Notes: generated by a model from the letters alone, not told the origin. Positions 1 to 7,747 are shown, counted from the first letter of the stretch. The stretch: DNA of 43,327 nt from an uncultured Lachnospiraceae bacterium (GCA_947599905.1 CANQFR010000004.1:1-43327), one strand, 5' to 3'. Made by a program: numbers and translations.

Positions 1-2
1 CC

Positions 3-488
3 ACCGGCTTTCTGATCGACGGCGTCAACGGCATCCTGCCCACCTGCGCGCTGGTTATCTCAGTCTTCGGCATCATGGGCGTGTTAAATGACGCCGGGAT
101 GCTGAACCTGATTGCCGATAAGATCCTGAAGAGCAATATGGCCCAGACCGATTCCGGTGCGGAGCTGATCTGTATGGCCGGAATCGCCCTGACGACGGTT
201 CTTCTGGGCGGCGTCACCAGCGCGTCCATCCTGACTTTCGGCCCGATCCTGAATAAGATCGGCTCGGCCAAGAACATTCACCCCTACCGCCGCGCCAACC
301 TGCTGGACGGCACGGCCAACAGCCTTCCGGCCATCGTGCCGTTCATGAGCGTCTTCGTCTTCATCGGCGCAGCGCTGACCGGCCTGTCGCCGCTGGTCGT
401 GGCAGGCGGAACGATCTACGGCTTCGCGCTGTTCATCGTGTTCCTGGCCGCGGTCATCACCGGTTGGGGACGGAAGAAAGAAAACTGA
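3..488 (+). CDS. NhaC-type Na+/H+ antiporter, C-terminal part
   Basis: The window opens inside this gene; the frame is open from base 3, and the last 161 codons are present, ending in TGA. The visible protein is almost entirely hydrophobic, with at least four membrane segments and a short basic tail (GRKKEN). The stretches GVTSASILTFGP and RRANLLDGTANSLP resemble the C-terminal half of NhaC-family cation/proton antiporters. The family exchanges Na+ or small amino acids and organic acids against protons across the cytoplasmic membrane. The N-terminal half, and so the substrate class, lies outside the window. A rho-independent terminator follows directly, so this is the end of its transcription unit. 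Family assignment is by recognition of the pattern only. Confidence 0.75.
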   Translation, partial: TGFLIDGVNGILPTCALVISVFGIMGVLNDAGMLNLIADKILKSNMAQTDSGAELICMAGIALTTVLLGGVTSASILTFGPILNKIGSAKNIHPYRRANLLDGTANSLPAIVPFMSVFVFIGAALTGLSPLVVAGGTIYGFALFIVFLAAVITGWGRKKEN

Positions 489-499
489 CCATAAGAAAC

Positions 500-568
500 G
501 GGCTGTCGTAAGTTCTGATTTCCGCTGTGAAGAACGGTGGAGACAGAAATTTACGACAGCTCAGTTTT
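500..568 (+). terminator. Probable intrinsic terminator after the antiporter gene
   Basis: A 12-bp stem is formed by bases 500-511 (GGGCTGTCGTAA) and 551-562 (TTACGACAGCTC), with one G-T pair. A smaller inner stem (GTTCT at 512-516 with AGAAC at 531-535) sits in the loop. The outer stem is followed by AGTTTTTG. It starts 11 bases after the stop codon at 488. Confidence 0.7.
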
Positions 569-622
569 TGTTGCGCACGTACATCCGCCGTGCCTGCAAT
601 ATATCCGGTTTATTTTGTATGC

Positions 623-698
623 CCGGCTGTGAAAGCGACTTTCGGCTGTGAAAGTGTCTCTCGGCTGTGAAAGTGTCTCTCAGCTATGAAAACGTCTT
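623..698. repeat. Four tandem 19-bp repeats at the 3' end of a small gene
   Basis: Four head-to-tail 19-bp units lie at 623-641, 642-660, 661-679 and 680-698; a partial fifth begins at 699. Units 2 and 3 are identical (core CGGCTGTGAAAGTGTCT) and the outer ones differ at a few positions. The fourth unit contains the last codons and the TGA stop of the minus-strand gene that ends at 680, so copy number changes would lie just beyond, or alter, its C-terminus. Confidence 0.8.
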
Positions 699-883
699 TC
701 AGCTGCCGGATGCGGGAGATCGGTTTCGCGGATCGACCGGCATTTGATCTCAAAGATACTTCCATCCTCGACCGTGACCGTTATCGTGTCATCCCGGTCC
801 TGAACGTCTATATCCGCGATTTTCAGACTGTCACATTCGTTGATCAGATCGAACAGACAATCCTTAAAATAATTCAATTCCAT
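680..883 (-). CDS. Small acidic protein of unknown function (67 aa)
   Basis: The start at 883 is chosen because GGAAGGAG precedes the ATG by 9 bases on the minus strand; a longer upstream frame exists but has no comparable ribosome binding site. The product begins MELNYFKDCLFDLINE and has a compact alpha-plus-beta look: an N-terminal helix, then alternating residues (TITVTVED, SIFEIKC) that suggest two beta strands. No catalytic or membrane motif is visible. Similar short proteins are familiar from clostridial genomes, but I know no function for them. The last seven codons are contributed by a 19-bp tandem repeat, so the native C-terminus may have been remodelled. It is divergent from the Cro/C1-type regulator that starts at 1067, so the two may share a control region. 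Confidence 0.7.
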   Translation of the reverse strand: MELNYFKDCLFDLINECDSLKIADIDVQDRDDTITVTVEDGSIFEIKCRSIRETDLPHPAAERRFHS

Positions 884-1011
884 ATCGAAAAACTCCTTCC
901 CTGTGCGCAATCTGCAGAGATGCGGCTCCTGCGGCCGCCTGCGGCGCCTTCCGTACAGACAAAAGATGCCATATATGCGCCTTGCAGTGACCGGACGGGG
1001 AGCATACACGC

Positions 1012-1029
1012 ACCATATTATTATATGGT
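1012..1029. promoter_or_regulatory. Inverted repeat between divergent small genes (candidate operator)
   Basis: ACCATAT (1012-1018) and ATATGGT (1023-1029) form a perfect 7-bp inverted repeat with a 4-base spacer. It lies 37 bases upstream of the HTH-protein start and between the two divergent genes. That is where an operator for a small Cro/C1-type regulator would be expected. The position is seen; the function is inferred. Confidence 0.4.
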
Positions 1030-1066
1030 ATCCGTAGGTAAAATACAAGGGGAAGGAGTGACACAA

Positions 1067-1285
1067 ATGATAAAATACGACCGGCTTTGGGAAACTATGC
1101 GCCGAAACGGCGTAAGCCAGTATAAACTGATCAAAGATTATGGGATTGACAAAGCGCAGCTGCACCGAATTCGTAAAAATATGGTAGTGAAGACAATCAT
1201 TTTAAACTATCTCTGTTCGATTCTCCAATGCCGGATCGAGGATATCATGGAATACGTCCCGGACGAGGAAACAAAACAAAAATAA
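1067..1285 (+). CDS. Small Cro/C1-type helix-turn-helix regulator
   Basis: This 72-residue protein is nearly all DNA-binding domain. Residues 6-30 (LWETMRRNGVSQYKLIKDYG) give helix 1 and the start of the helix-turn-helix; IDKAQLHRIRKN is the recognition helix, and CRIEDIMEYVPDE is the usual C-terminal helix of this group (PF13443-like). The start at 1067 is preceded by GGGGAAGGAG with an 8-base gap; the same frame runs further upstream but without a ribosome binding site. It is probably a local transcription regulator, and the 7-bp inverted repeat at 1012-1029 is a candidate target. It ends 9 bases before the end of the convergent signal peptidase gene. Confidence 0.8.
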   Translation: MIKYDRLWETMRRNGVSQYKLIKDYGIDKAQLHRIRKNMVVKTIILNYLCSILQCRIEDIMEYVPDEETKQK

Positions 1286-1294
1286 CAGTTACGG

Positions 1295-1951
1295 TTATTT
1301 CAGCAGACTGATCTTCGGGAAATAACGGAACAGCACTTTGGCGACCATCTGGTCTTCGGAGATGTAAGTGTAGCGCCAGAAACGTGCATCCAGCGAATAG
1401 TTCCGATTGTCGCCGAGCATCAGGTAATGACCCTCCGGAACCTCATAATGCAGCGCCTGGGGGGTCGCCATTTCTTCGGAAAGATAGGTCTCCGTCTCCG
1501 GTGTCTCCGAGCCGTTTAAGTAGACATGGCCGTCATGGATGTCCACGACGTCTCCGGGTACGCCGATAACACGCTTGACATAGTAAATGACTTTGTTCCG
1601 GCTGTCCTTCCGTCCGCAGTTGGGGCAGATCTCTTCCGGCGATTTCTGATACTCGACACCGCAGTCGCGGCAGGTATAGCCGAAGACAAAGATAGCGATA
1701 TCGCCCCGTTCGGGGTTGCCGAAGGTATAGCTGAGACGGGAGCCGATGACACGGTCGCCGGTCATGATCGTCTTCTCCATGGAGCCGCTGGGCACACGGC
1801 TGTTCGCGATGATGAAGGTATCGAGAATAAAGGCGGCCACCGCCGCAATGACAAGAAGCTCGATCCAGCTCAGGAGTTCTTTCTTCCAGCTGAAGGGTTC
1901 TTCCGCTTCCTGTTCCATCTGTCTCTGTTTGTCGTTTCTGTTTTTATTCAT
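1295..1951 (-). CDS. lepB: Signal peptidase I with a four-cysteine insert
   Basis: Type I signal peptidase removes signal peptides from exported proteins at the outer face of the membrane. The 218-residue product has a basic N-terminus, one membrane anchor at about 29-49 (WIELLVIAAVAAFILDTFII), the nucleophile Ser57 in PSGSM, and the general base Lys126 in YYVKRVIGVPGD. A C-terminal GDNRNYSLDARFW box follows. Between the serine and lysine boxes sits an insert with C94xxC97 and C109xxC112, which resembles a zinc ribbon; most bacterial SPase I proteins lack this. The start at 1951 follows AGAAGG at a rather long 13 bases; an in-frame ATG at 1984 (229 aa) is possible. No other signal peptidase is visible, so this enzyme may process the adhesin-locus products. 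Confidence 0.92.
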   Translation of the reverse strand: MNKNRNDKQRQMEQEAEEPFSWKKELLSWIELLVIAAVAAFILDTFIIANSRVPSGSMEKTIMTGDRVIGSRLSYTFGNPERGDIAIFVFGYTCRDCGVEYQKSPEEICPNCGRKDSRNKVIYYVKRVIGVPGDVVDIHDGHVYLNGSETPETETYLSEEMATPQALHYEVPEGHYLMLGDNRNYSLDARFWRYTYISEDQMVAKVLFRYFPKISLLK

Positions 1952-2069
1952 AAGTCTGTACGGACCTTCTTTCTTCTGTTTCATTTCCAGTGTAAATGAG
2001 ATTTCAGCAATCCGCAAGGCCTTTTTGAAAATGGTAAGAAAAAATTTATATGTTCTGTCCGCAAGACAT

Positions 2070-2078
2070 GATATACTT
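2070..2078 (+). promoter_or_regulatory. Extended -10 promoter for the DUF3810 gene
   Basis: TG at 2070-2071 followed one base later by TATACT (2073-2078) forms an extended -10 element, 52 bases upstream of the ATG at 2130. No good -35 hexamer is seen 17 bases further upstream. Confidence 0.5.
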
Positions 2079-2129
2079 AAAACGTATTCCCGGAGAATAA
2101 CGCGGTGCACCGGACAGCTGGGGGATTTT

Positions 2130-3203
2130 ATGAGAGAGCAGAAGATGAAAATGCGCAGTAGTTTACATAAAGAGACGGCGGGCGTTGCGATGCTTGCGGC
2201 AGCAGGAGTACTGCAGGTCGCTGCACGCAGGGCACCCGCGTTCGGTGAGTGGTACGCGACTACCGTATATCCATGGATTGTGGGAATATATGGGCGAATT
2301 TGCGGGATATTTCCGTTCTCGGTGGTGGAGATTCTTCTATATATTGGAGTTTTATGGCTTGTTTTATTTACTGTGTCCCACATCCGTCGCGCCGCGCTGC
2401 GTTTGGAGACAGTCCGCGGGGCTGTGGGAGCGTGGTTCTCGGCCGCCTGCCTTCTTCTGGGACTGCTGGCATTTCTTTATACGGCCTGCTGCGGCGTCAA
2501 TTACTACCGGAGACCGTTTTCAGGCTATCTGGAACTGGAGGTGCGGGATTCCACGGTGGAAGAACTGACTGCCCTTTGTGAATATCTGACCGGGAAGGTT
2601 AATGAAACGGTGGATACCGCTGCGTACTCGCAGGCCTGGAACGCCGTGGGGCAGCAGGCGATGGCGGGGCTGGGAGAGCGATATCCGCAGCTTTCGGGTT
2701 ATTATCCGAAGCCGAAGCCGCTGGCCGTTCCCTGGATTCTTTCGGTGCAGCAGCTGTCCGGCGTCTACTCGCCGTTTACGGTGGAAGCGAATTATAACCG
2801 GGCGATGACGGACTATAACATTCCGCATGCGATCTGCCACGAGCTTTCGCATCTGCGGGGGTTTATGCGTGAAGATGAGGCGAATTTCATCGGCTATCTG
2901 GCCTGCATCGGTTCGGAGAACCCGTCTTTTCGATACAGCGGTTACCTGACCGGCTGGGTCTATGCCGGCAATGCGCTTGCTTCTCAGGATCGCGAGGCCT
3001 ACCACGAATTGTACGGGCAGCTGAACGGGCAGACGCAGGCGCACCTTGCGGCCAATAACGCATTCTGGAACCGTTATGAGGGGAAGGTGGCCGAAGTGGC
3101 GAACCAGATGAACGACACTTATCTGAAGATCAACAGCCAGCCGGAAGGCGTGAAGAGCTACGGTCGGATGGTGGATTTGATGCTGGCATATTACCGGGAG
3201 TGA
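2130..3203 (+). CDS. DUF3810 membrane protein with HELSH metal site
   Basis: This 357-residue protein has two clear membrane segments near the N-terminus (about 67-88, VVEILLYIGVLWLVLF, and about 104-124, FSAACLLLGLLAFLYTACC), then a soluble domain. H237-E238-L-S-H241 (HExxH) within AICHELSHLRGFMREDEANFIGYLAC is the signature of DUF3810 (PF12725), with EDEAN as likely downstream ligand. This suggests a zinc metallopeptidase facing the outside, but no substrate is known. The start at 2130 is chosen after GGGGGA; in-frame ATGs at 2145 and 2151 are alternatives. It is divergent from signal peptidase I. Confidence 0.85.
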   Translation: MREQKMKMRSSLHKETAGVAMLAAAGVLQVAARRAPAFGEWYATTVYPWIVGIYGRICGIFPFSVVEILLYIGVLWLVLFTVSHIRRAALRLETVRGAVGAWFSAACLLLGLLAFLYTACCGVNYYRRPFSGYLELEVRDSTVEELTALCEYLTGKVNETVDTAAYSQAWNAVGQQAMAGLGERYPQLSGYYPKPKPLAVPWILSVQQLSGVYSPFTVEANYNRAMTDYNIPHAICHELSHLRGFMREDEANFIGYLACIGSENPSFRYSGYLTGWVYAGNALASQDREAYHELYGQLNGQTQAHLAANNAFWNRYEGKVAEVANQMNDTYLKINSQPEGVKSYGRMVDLMLAYYRE

Positions 3204-3224
3204 GCGTTCGTGAAGGAATAGTGT

Positions 3225-3253
3225 TTGTATTTATCGGAAAATAATGGTAAACT
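3225..3253 (+). promoter_or_regulatory. Probable promoter for the GlgB-like gene
   Basis: TTGTAT (3225-3230) and TAAACT (3248-3253) are separated by exactly 17 bases. The pair lies 49 bases upstream of the GlgB-like start codon. Confidence 0.45.
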
Positions 3254-3301
3254 TGATGACAGAGAAGGAATGGCAGGGTTTTCAGAAAGGGGGATTCATT
3301 C

Positions 3302-5665
3302 ATGACAGATACGCTGTATTCCCTGATGGACTGGGCGGCGATCGAAGAACTGGTTTATTCGGAGGCGGCTGACCCGCATAAACTTCTGGGGCCGCATATC
3401 GTACCGCAGGGCGTGCTGATCCAGACGTTTATTCCGACCGCAGCGGCGGTTACAGTGCGGACGGCTGCGCCGGATTCGGCTGCGGGAGAGCAGCCGGCCG
3501 AAGGTACGGCCTGGCCCATGGAGCTGGCTGATGAGGCAGGTTTCTTTGCGGCGCTTCTGCCGGGAGAGACGGTTCCGGCTTATACGCTGGAAGTGACATA
3601 TGACAACGGAACTGTACAGATATTGCATGACCCGTATGCCTATGCCCCGCAGCTTACGGAGACGGATCTTAAGAAGTTCGATGCTGGCGTACTTTATAAT
3701 GCATACGAGAAACTGGGGGCGCATCCGATGGAGATTGATGGCGTGGCCGGGACTTATTTTGCGGTGTGGGCGCCGTGTGCGATGCGTGTCTCCGTGGTCG
3801 GCGACTTCAATCTCTGGGACGGACGGCGTCACCAGATGCGCCGGCTGGACAGCAGCGGTGTGTTTGAACTGTTTATTCCCGGAATCGGGAAGGGCGATAT
3901 TTACAAATATGAAGTGAAGGCTGCGAACGGCGATACGATGTTAAAGGCGGATCCGTACGGGACGTACGCGGAGCTGCGGCCCGACAATGCGTCGATCGTG
4001 TGGGATGTGGCACATTTTACCTGGCACGATGAAGAATGGATGCGGCAGCGGCCGGCGTCGCGGGAAGCGGCGAAGCAGGCGCCGATGTCAGTTTATGAGG
4101 TGCATCTGGGCTCCTGGAAGCGCGCTGAGGCAGGGCCGGACAGCGGGGCAGGGGCGAAGAAGGGAAGCGCTGCGGCAGCAGGCTTCCTGAATTACCGCGA
4201 GCTGGCGGTGGAACTGGCCGCTTATGTGAAGGAGATGGGCTATACCCATGTGGAACTTATGCCGGTTATGGAGCATCCGCTTGACGCTTCCCTGGGATAT
4301 CAGACCACCGGCTATTTTGCGCCGACCAGTCGTTACGGCTCACCCGATGATTTTCAGTATTTCATGGATTATCTGCATGGACAGGGAATCGGCGTGATTC
4401 TCGACTGGACGCCGGCCCAGTTTCCGCGTGATCTGGCGGGGCTGGCGTGCTTCGACGGCAGCTGCGTCTACGAGCACAGGGATCCGCGGCAGGGAACCCA
4501 TCCGCAGTGGGGAACGCTGATTTTTAATTACCGCCGGCTTCAGGTCGCGAACTTCCTGATCGCGAGCGCTCTTTTCTGGGCGGAGGTATATCATGCCGAC
4601 GGCATCCGGGCGGATTCGGTTTCGGCCATGCTTTATCTGGATTACGGCAAAGCCCCCGGCCAGTGGATTCCGAATATCTACGGCGGCAATGAAAATCTGG
4701 ACGCGGTGGATTTCTTAAAGCGGCTGGCAGCCTGTTTCCATAAGCGGGAGAAAGGCGCGCTGCTGATTGCCGAGGAAGCGACTGCCTGGCCGCAGGTGAC
4801 CGGAGACGCGGAAACGGCGCTGGGCTTTGATTACAAATGGAACAGCGGCTGGCTGAGCGGTTTTCTTGACTATCTGCGTTACGACCCGTATTTCCGGCAT
4901 CAGCGGTACGGGGAGCTGACGTTCAGTATGCTTTACGCATACAGCGAAGATTTTATTCTGGCGCTGCCGCATCATGAAATGGGCGGCGGCCGCGGCTCGA
5001 TGGTTTCCAAGATGCCCGGGGAGACGCTGGCGGTGAAGCTGGCGCATCTGCGGGCGGCTTACGGATACTGGATGACGCATCCGGGGAAGAAGCTGCTGTT
5101 CATGGGTCAGGATATGGGAATGACGGAGGAGTGGGACGAGAATGCGCGGCTTCCGTGGGAAGCGGCGGATGTGTCTGTGCAGCAGACGGCGGAGAAGGCC
5201 GCGGCTGAAGCGGGTGCGGACGCCGGATTACCGGACGAGCGCGTTTATCAGCATCAGTTTATGCTGTATGTCCGGGCACTGCTGCATTTCTACCGTTCAC
5301 ATCCCGCGCTTTACGCGCTGGATGGGCGGCCGGAGGGCTTTGAGTGGATTGACTGCCTGAGCGGCGAGGAGAATATTCTGGTATATCTGCGAAATTCGGC
5401 TTCCGCAGAAGATACGCTGCTTATCGTTTGTAATTTTGCGCCGGCAGCTCATGCAAAGCGGCGTATCGGCGTGCCGTTCCACGGCAAATACAAAGAAGTC
5501 TTTCACAGCGATGCGGAGGAGTACGGAGGCGGCGGAATCGGTAATCCGCGGGCGCTCACCAGCCGTCCGGTGGAGTGCGACGGACGTGAGGAATCCATCG
5601 CGATCCGGCTCGCGCCGCTGGGAGTTCATATTTTTACATGCACGCCTGTTGTGGCGGCAGGATAA
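3302..5665 (+). CDS. GlgB-like 1,4-alpha-glucan branching protein, substituted active site
   Basis: The overall plan is that of GH13 branching enzymes, which cut alpha-1,4-glucan and re-attach it as alpha-1,6 branches in glycogen. There is an extra N-terminal beta domain (about 1-110), a CBM48 domain (about 130-230, YFAVWAPCAMRVSVVGDFNLWDG split over it), the barrel (about 265-640) and a C-terminal beta domain. Region II (DGIRADSV, Asp438) and region III (IAEEA, Glu491/492) are intact. In region I the usual His is Gln373 (DWTPAQFP), and in region IV the HDE triad reads H557-H558-E559, so the third catalytic Asp is missing. The protein is 787 residues, longer than the usual 620-740. The start follows AAAGGGGGA by 7 bases. 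It may be an inactive or repurposed paralogue; an intact glgB elsewhere would fit that idea. Confidence 0.88.
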   Translation: MTDTLYSLMDWAAIEELVYSEAADPHKLLGPHIVPQGVLIQTFIPTAAAVTVRTAAPDSAAGEQPAEGTAWPMELADEAGFFAALLPGETVPAYTLEVTYDNGTVQILHDPYAYAPQLTETDLKKFDAGVLYNAYEKLGAHPMEIDGVAGTYFAVWAPCAMRVSVVGDFNLWDGRRHQMRRLDSSGVFELFIPGIGKGDIYKYEVKAANGDTMLKADPYGTYAELRPDNASIVWDVAHFTWHDEEWMRQRPASREAAKQAPMSVYEVHLGSWKRAEAGPDSGAGAKKGSAAAAGFLNYRELAVELAAYVKEMGYTHVELMPVMEHPLDASLGYQTTGYFAPTSRYGSPDDFQYFMDYLHGQGIGVILDWTPAQFPRDLAGLACFDGSCVYEHRDPRQGTHPQWGTLIFNYRRLQVANFLIASALFWAEVYHADGIRADSVSAMLYLDYGKAPGQWIPNIYGGNENLDAVDFLKRLAACFHKREKGALLIAEEATAWPQVTGDAETALGFDYKWNSGWLSGFLDYLRYDPYFRHQRYGELTFSMLYAYSEDFILALPHHEMGGGRGSMVSKMPGETLAVKLAHLRAAYGYWMTHPGKKLLFMGQDMGMTEEWDENARLPWEAADVSVQQTAEKAAAEAGADAGLPDERVYQHQFMLYVRALLHFYRSHPALYALDGRPEGFEWIDCLSGEENILVYLRNSASAEDTLLIVCNFAPAAHAKRRIGVPFHGKYKEVFHSDAEEYGGGGIGNPRALTSRPVECDGREESIAIRLAPLGVHIFTCTPVVAAG

Positions 5666-5758
5666 GGAATACCGTATCGGCGCTTTTTGCGGGCGGCCGG
5701 CGTTATTTCAGCAGAAGCCGGACAGCAGAAGAAGCGCGGCAGACAGGAGATATCGGAA

Positions 5759-7294
5759 ATGATTTGGAATCAGCAGACAGACAGAGAGGAACCGTCGGTT
5801 GCTCTTCCATCGGAGCAGGGTGAGGAGTCAACGGCTTCCGGCGGAGGGGCGGACGGCGAGAATGGGCCGGAACCCTCTGCAGAGGAAACATCGAAAGCAG
5901 GTGAGGAGTCGTCCGGGGAGGCGGGCGCAGAATCGTCCGAAGAGGCAGACGAGGAATCGTCCGGAGAAGCAGTTGTGGAGTCGTCTGGGGAAGCGGGCGT
6001 GGAATCATCCGGGGAAGCAGGTGAAGCGTCATCCGGGGAAGCGGGTACGGAATCATCTGGGGGAGCGGGTACGGAATCATCCGGGGAAGCAGAAACGGGC
6101 TCATCGGAGGGAGCCGATGCAGTGGCGGGTGCGGAGTTATCGGAGGCGGAATCAACGGCACAGACAGGCGCTGAGACATCCACGGAAGAAGAACTGCAAG
6201 GTTCCGGTTCAGCCGGAGGCTCCGTATCGTATGGTCCGTTTCCACAGGAATTCTGGACGGGTGACGGTTACGTCATCGGCGAAGCCGGGGAGACGCAGTT
6301 TGTGTTTGACGCGGAACCGGAGACGGAATATTTTGTCGGCACGCCCGGGGAGGCTGACCTCGGGACGGCTGCGCCGGGGATGGAGGAAACGGCATCCTCA
6401 GAAGAAAAACCGGCGGCGCCTGCGGCTTCCAAGACGTATAAGAAAGCTGCCGGCGCAGTGGCGAAAACCGCACAGACAGCGGTGGAAAATGCAACGCCCG
6501 CGCTGAAAACGCTCGGATTTAATATCGTGAATGCCGTCCTGATCATGATCATCGGGATACAGATCGCACGGCTTTTGCGGATGATGATAAGAAAAACCTT
6601 TGAGAAGCTTCATCTCGATAATTCGCTGCGGGCATTCCTTTCTTCGGTGGTTTATGCGCTGACCATTGGTGTGTCGGGCTTCATGGCGCTTGAGCGGCTG
6701 GGCGTCAGTACGGCGTCAATCATTACGATCCTCGGTTCGGCGGGTCTGGCGATCAGCCTTTCCCTGCAGGATTTCCTGGCAAATTTTGCGGGAGGCATGA
6801 TCATTCTGGTCCTGAAACCGTTCCGGCCAGGCGACTATATTGTCTGCGGTTCTGCGGAAGGAACCGTGGTGTCCACAAGCCTGTTCTATACGACGCTTGA
6901 TACGGTGGATAACCGTCAGATGATTCTGCCGAACGGTGCGTTGTCCAACGCCAATATCATCAACGTGACGGCGGAACCGCGGCGGCGGCTGGAGATTCGG
7001 GTGGATATTTCCTACAGTTCGGATATCCGCAGGGCCAAGGATATCCTCAGGCAGCTTTTCGACGCGCATCCGGATATCCTGCATGAGGAAGATGTGGTGG
7101 TTTTCGTGGACAGTCTCGGAGAAAGCGGCATTACGCTGGTAGCCAGGGGCTGGATCCCGACGGAGAAATACTGGCCCGCGAAGTGGCAGATAACCGAGGA
7201 TCTGAAATACGCGTATGACAGGGCCGGGATTGAGATTCCATTCCGGCAGGTGGTTGTACATATGCAGGATGGGGAGAACGGAAACAGACCGTGA
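5759..7294 (+). CDS. MscS-family mechanosensitive channel with acidic repeat N-terminus
   Basis: MscS channels open under membrane tension to release solutes. The C-terminal half has the family plan: membrane helices at about 252-275, 293-315 and 320-352, the last being a Gly/Ala-rich pore helix (ILGSAGLAISLSLQDFLANF), then the beta domain (KPFRPGDYIVC, LPNGALSNANIINVT) and the alpha/beta domain. The first 240 residues are an acidic Ser/Glu/Gly-rich region with nine 8-residue repeats (ESSGEAGx, residues 50-121) and no signal peptide. With canonical MscS topology this tail would be outside the cell. The start at 5759 follows AGGAGA by 8 bases; an upstream ATG at 5687 lacks a site. It lies 93 bases after the GlgB-like gene, so the two may be co-transcribed, and a terminator follows. 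Confidence 0.9.
   Translation: MIWNQQTDREEPSVALPSEQGEESTASGGGADGENGPEPSAEETSKAGEESSGEAGAESSEEADEESSGEAVVESSGEAGVESSGEAGEASSGEAGTESSGGAGTESSGEAETGSSEGADAVAGAELSEAESTAQTGAETSTEEELQGSGSAGGSVSYGPFPQEFWTGDGYVIGEAGETQFVFDAEPETEYFVGTPGEADLGTAAPGMEETASSEEKPAAPAASKTYKKAAGAVAKTAQTAVENATPALKTLGFNIVNAVLIMIIGIQIARLLRMMIRKTFEKLHLDNSLRAFLSSVVYALTIGVSGFMALERLGVSTASIITILGSAGLAISLSLQDFLANFAGGMIILVLKPFRPGDYIVCGSAEGTVVSTSLFYTTLDTVDNRQMILPNGALSNANIINVTAEPRRRLEIRVDISYSSDIRRAKDILRQLFDAHPDILHEEDVVVFVDSLGESGITLVARGWIPTEKYWPAKWQITEDLKYAYDRAGIEIPFRQVVVHMQDGENGNRP
5906..6121 (+). repeat. Nine in-frame 24-bp tandem repeats in the MscS gene
   Basis: Nine 24-bp units, each coding for 8 residues with consensus ESSGEAGx, run without a break from 5906. 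Units differ mainly at third positions (for example TCGTCCGGGGAGGCG against TCATCCGGGGAAGCA), so selection seems to act on the peptide. Being multiples of three, changes in copy number would keep the frame. Confidence 0.9.
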
Positions 7295-7318
7295 TATTAC
7301 AGATACAGCAGCTATGAG

Positions 7319-7352
7319 CCGCCTTTCGGCATTTTGACCGGAGGGCGGTTTT
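7319..7352 (+). terminator. Intrinsic terminator after the MscS gene
   Basis: CCGCCTTTCGG (7319-7329) pairs with CCGGAGGGCGG (7338-7348), with G-T pairs and a loop of 8 bases, and TTTT follows at 7349-7352. It lies 24 bases after the MscS stop and separates this unit from the adhesin locus. Confidence 0.7.
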
Positions 7353-7431
7353 ACTTTCTGCGAGCAAAGGAAAGCGTGACCGCAGAGAAAACTGTCAGAA
7401 AAGAATGAATATTTAGACTTCATTTTGGTGG

Positions 7432-7460
7432 TTGACGGAAGCAGGCACAGGTTTTATACT
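7432..7460 (+). promoter_or_regulatory. Strong sigma-A-type promoter of the adhesin locus
   Basis: TTGACG (7432-7437) and TATACT (7455-7460) are exactly 17 bases apart. This is among the best promoter matches in the window. Transcription would start near 7467, about 295 bases before the first annotated start codon, and no later promoter of this quality is visible before the two large genes. Confidence 0.75.
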
Positions 7461-7466
7461 ATAAAT

Positions 7467-7747
7467 ACAAATCTAGGCGGATGGTCCAGCTGAAGCCTGA
7501 TTTCTGGAATTTCTATAATTCCTGTTTGGTGTTTCACCATGGTTTCACAGCGTATTGCCAAAGGACAGTGCGGGAAGCAGGGGGGTGATTTTCGGGTACA
7601 GGCAGAAGTGTATGATTAACAGATGAATTCCTGAATCTTCAGGAAATGCCGCGGTGGCACGCAAGAGAACGAACGGAAAGTGCGTTTGCCGGGGCAGGTG
7701 TATCATTGCGCCCTGAAAAGGGGACAAGGTTCTGAAAGGAGCTGTTT
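7467..7747 (+). other. Long untranslated leader of the adhesin locus
   Basis: About 280 bases lie between the promoter and the first ribosome binding site with no convincing gene. It contains a 7-bp hairpin (TTCCTGA at 7628-7634 with TCAGGAA at 7639-7645). I looked for the hallmarks of c-di-GMP and other common riboswitches and did not recognise one. Its length suggests a regulatory RNA, but nothing more can be claimed. Confidence 0.35.

Noticed and set aside
1280-1299. AAATAAC/GTTATTT stem between the convergent HTH and signal peptidase genes as a bidirectional terminator
   Set aside because: Only 7 A/T-rich pairs around a 7-base loop; too weak to call without transcript data.
5703-6245. 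Long open frames (up to 180 codons) on the minus strand opposite the MscS repeat region
   Set aside because: They are by-products of the repetitive GC-rich plus-strand coding sequence; proline-rich, no ribosome binding site, no family resemblance.
7500-7640. c-di-GMP riboswitch in the adhesin leader
   Set aside because: The conserved core blocks of the class I and II aptamers could not be found by eye.
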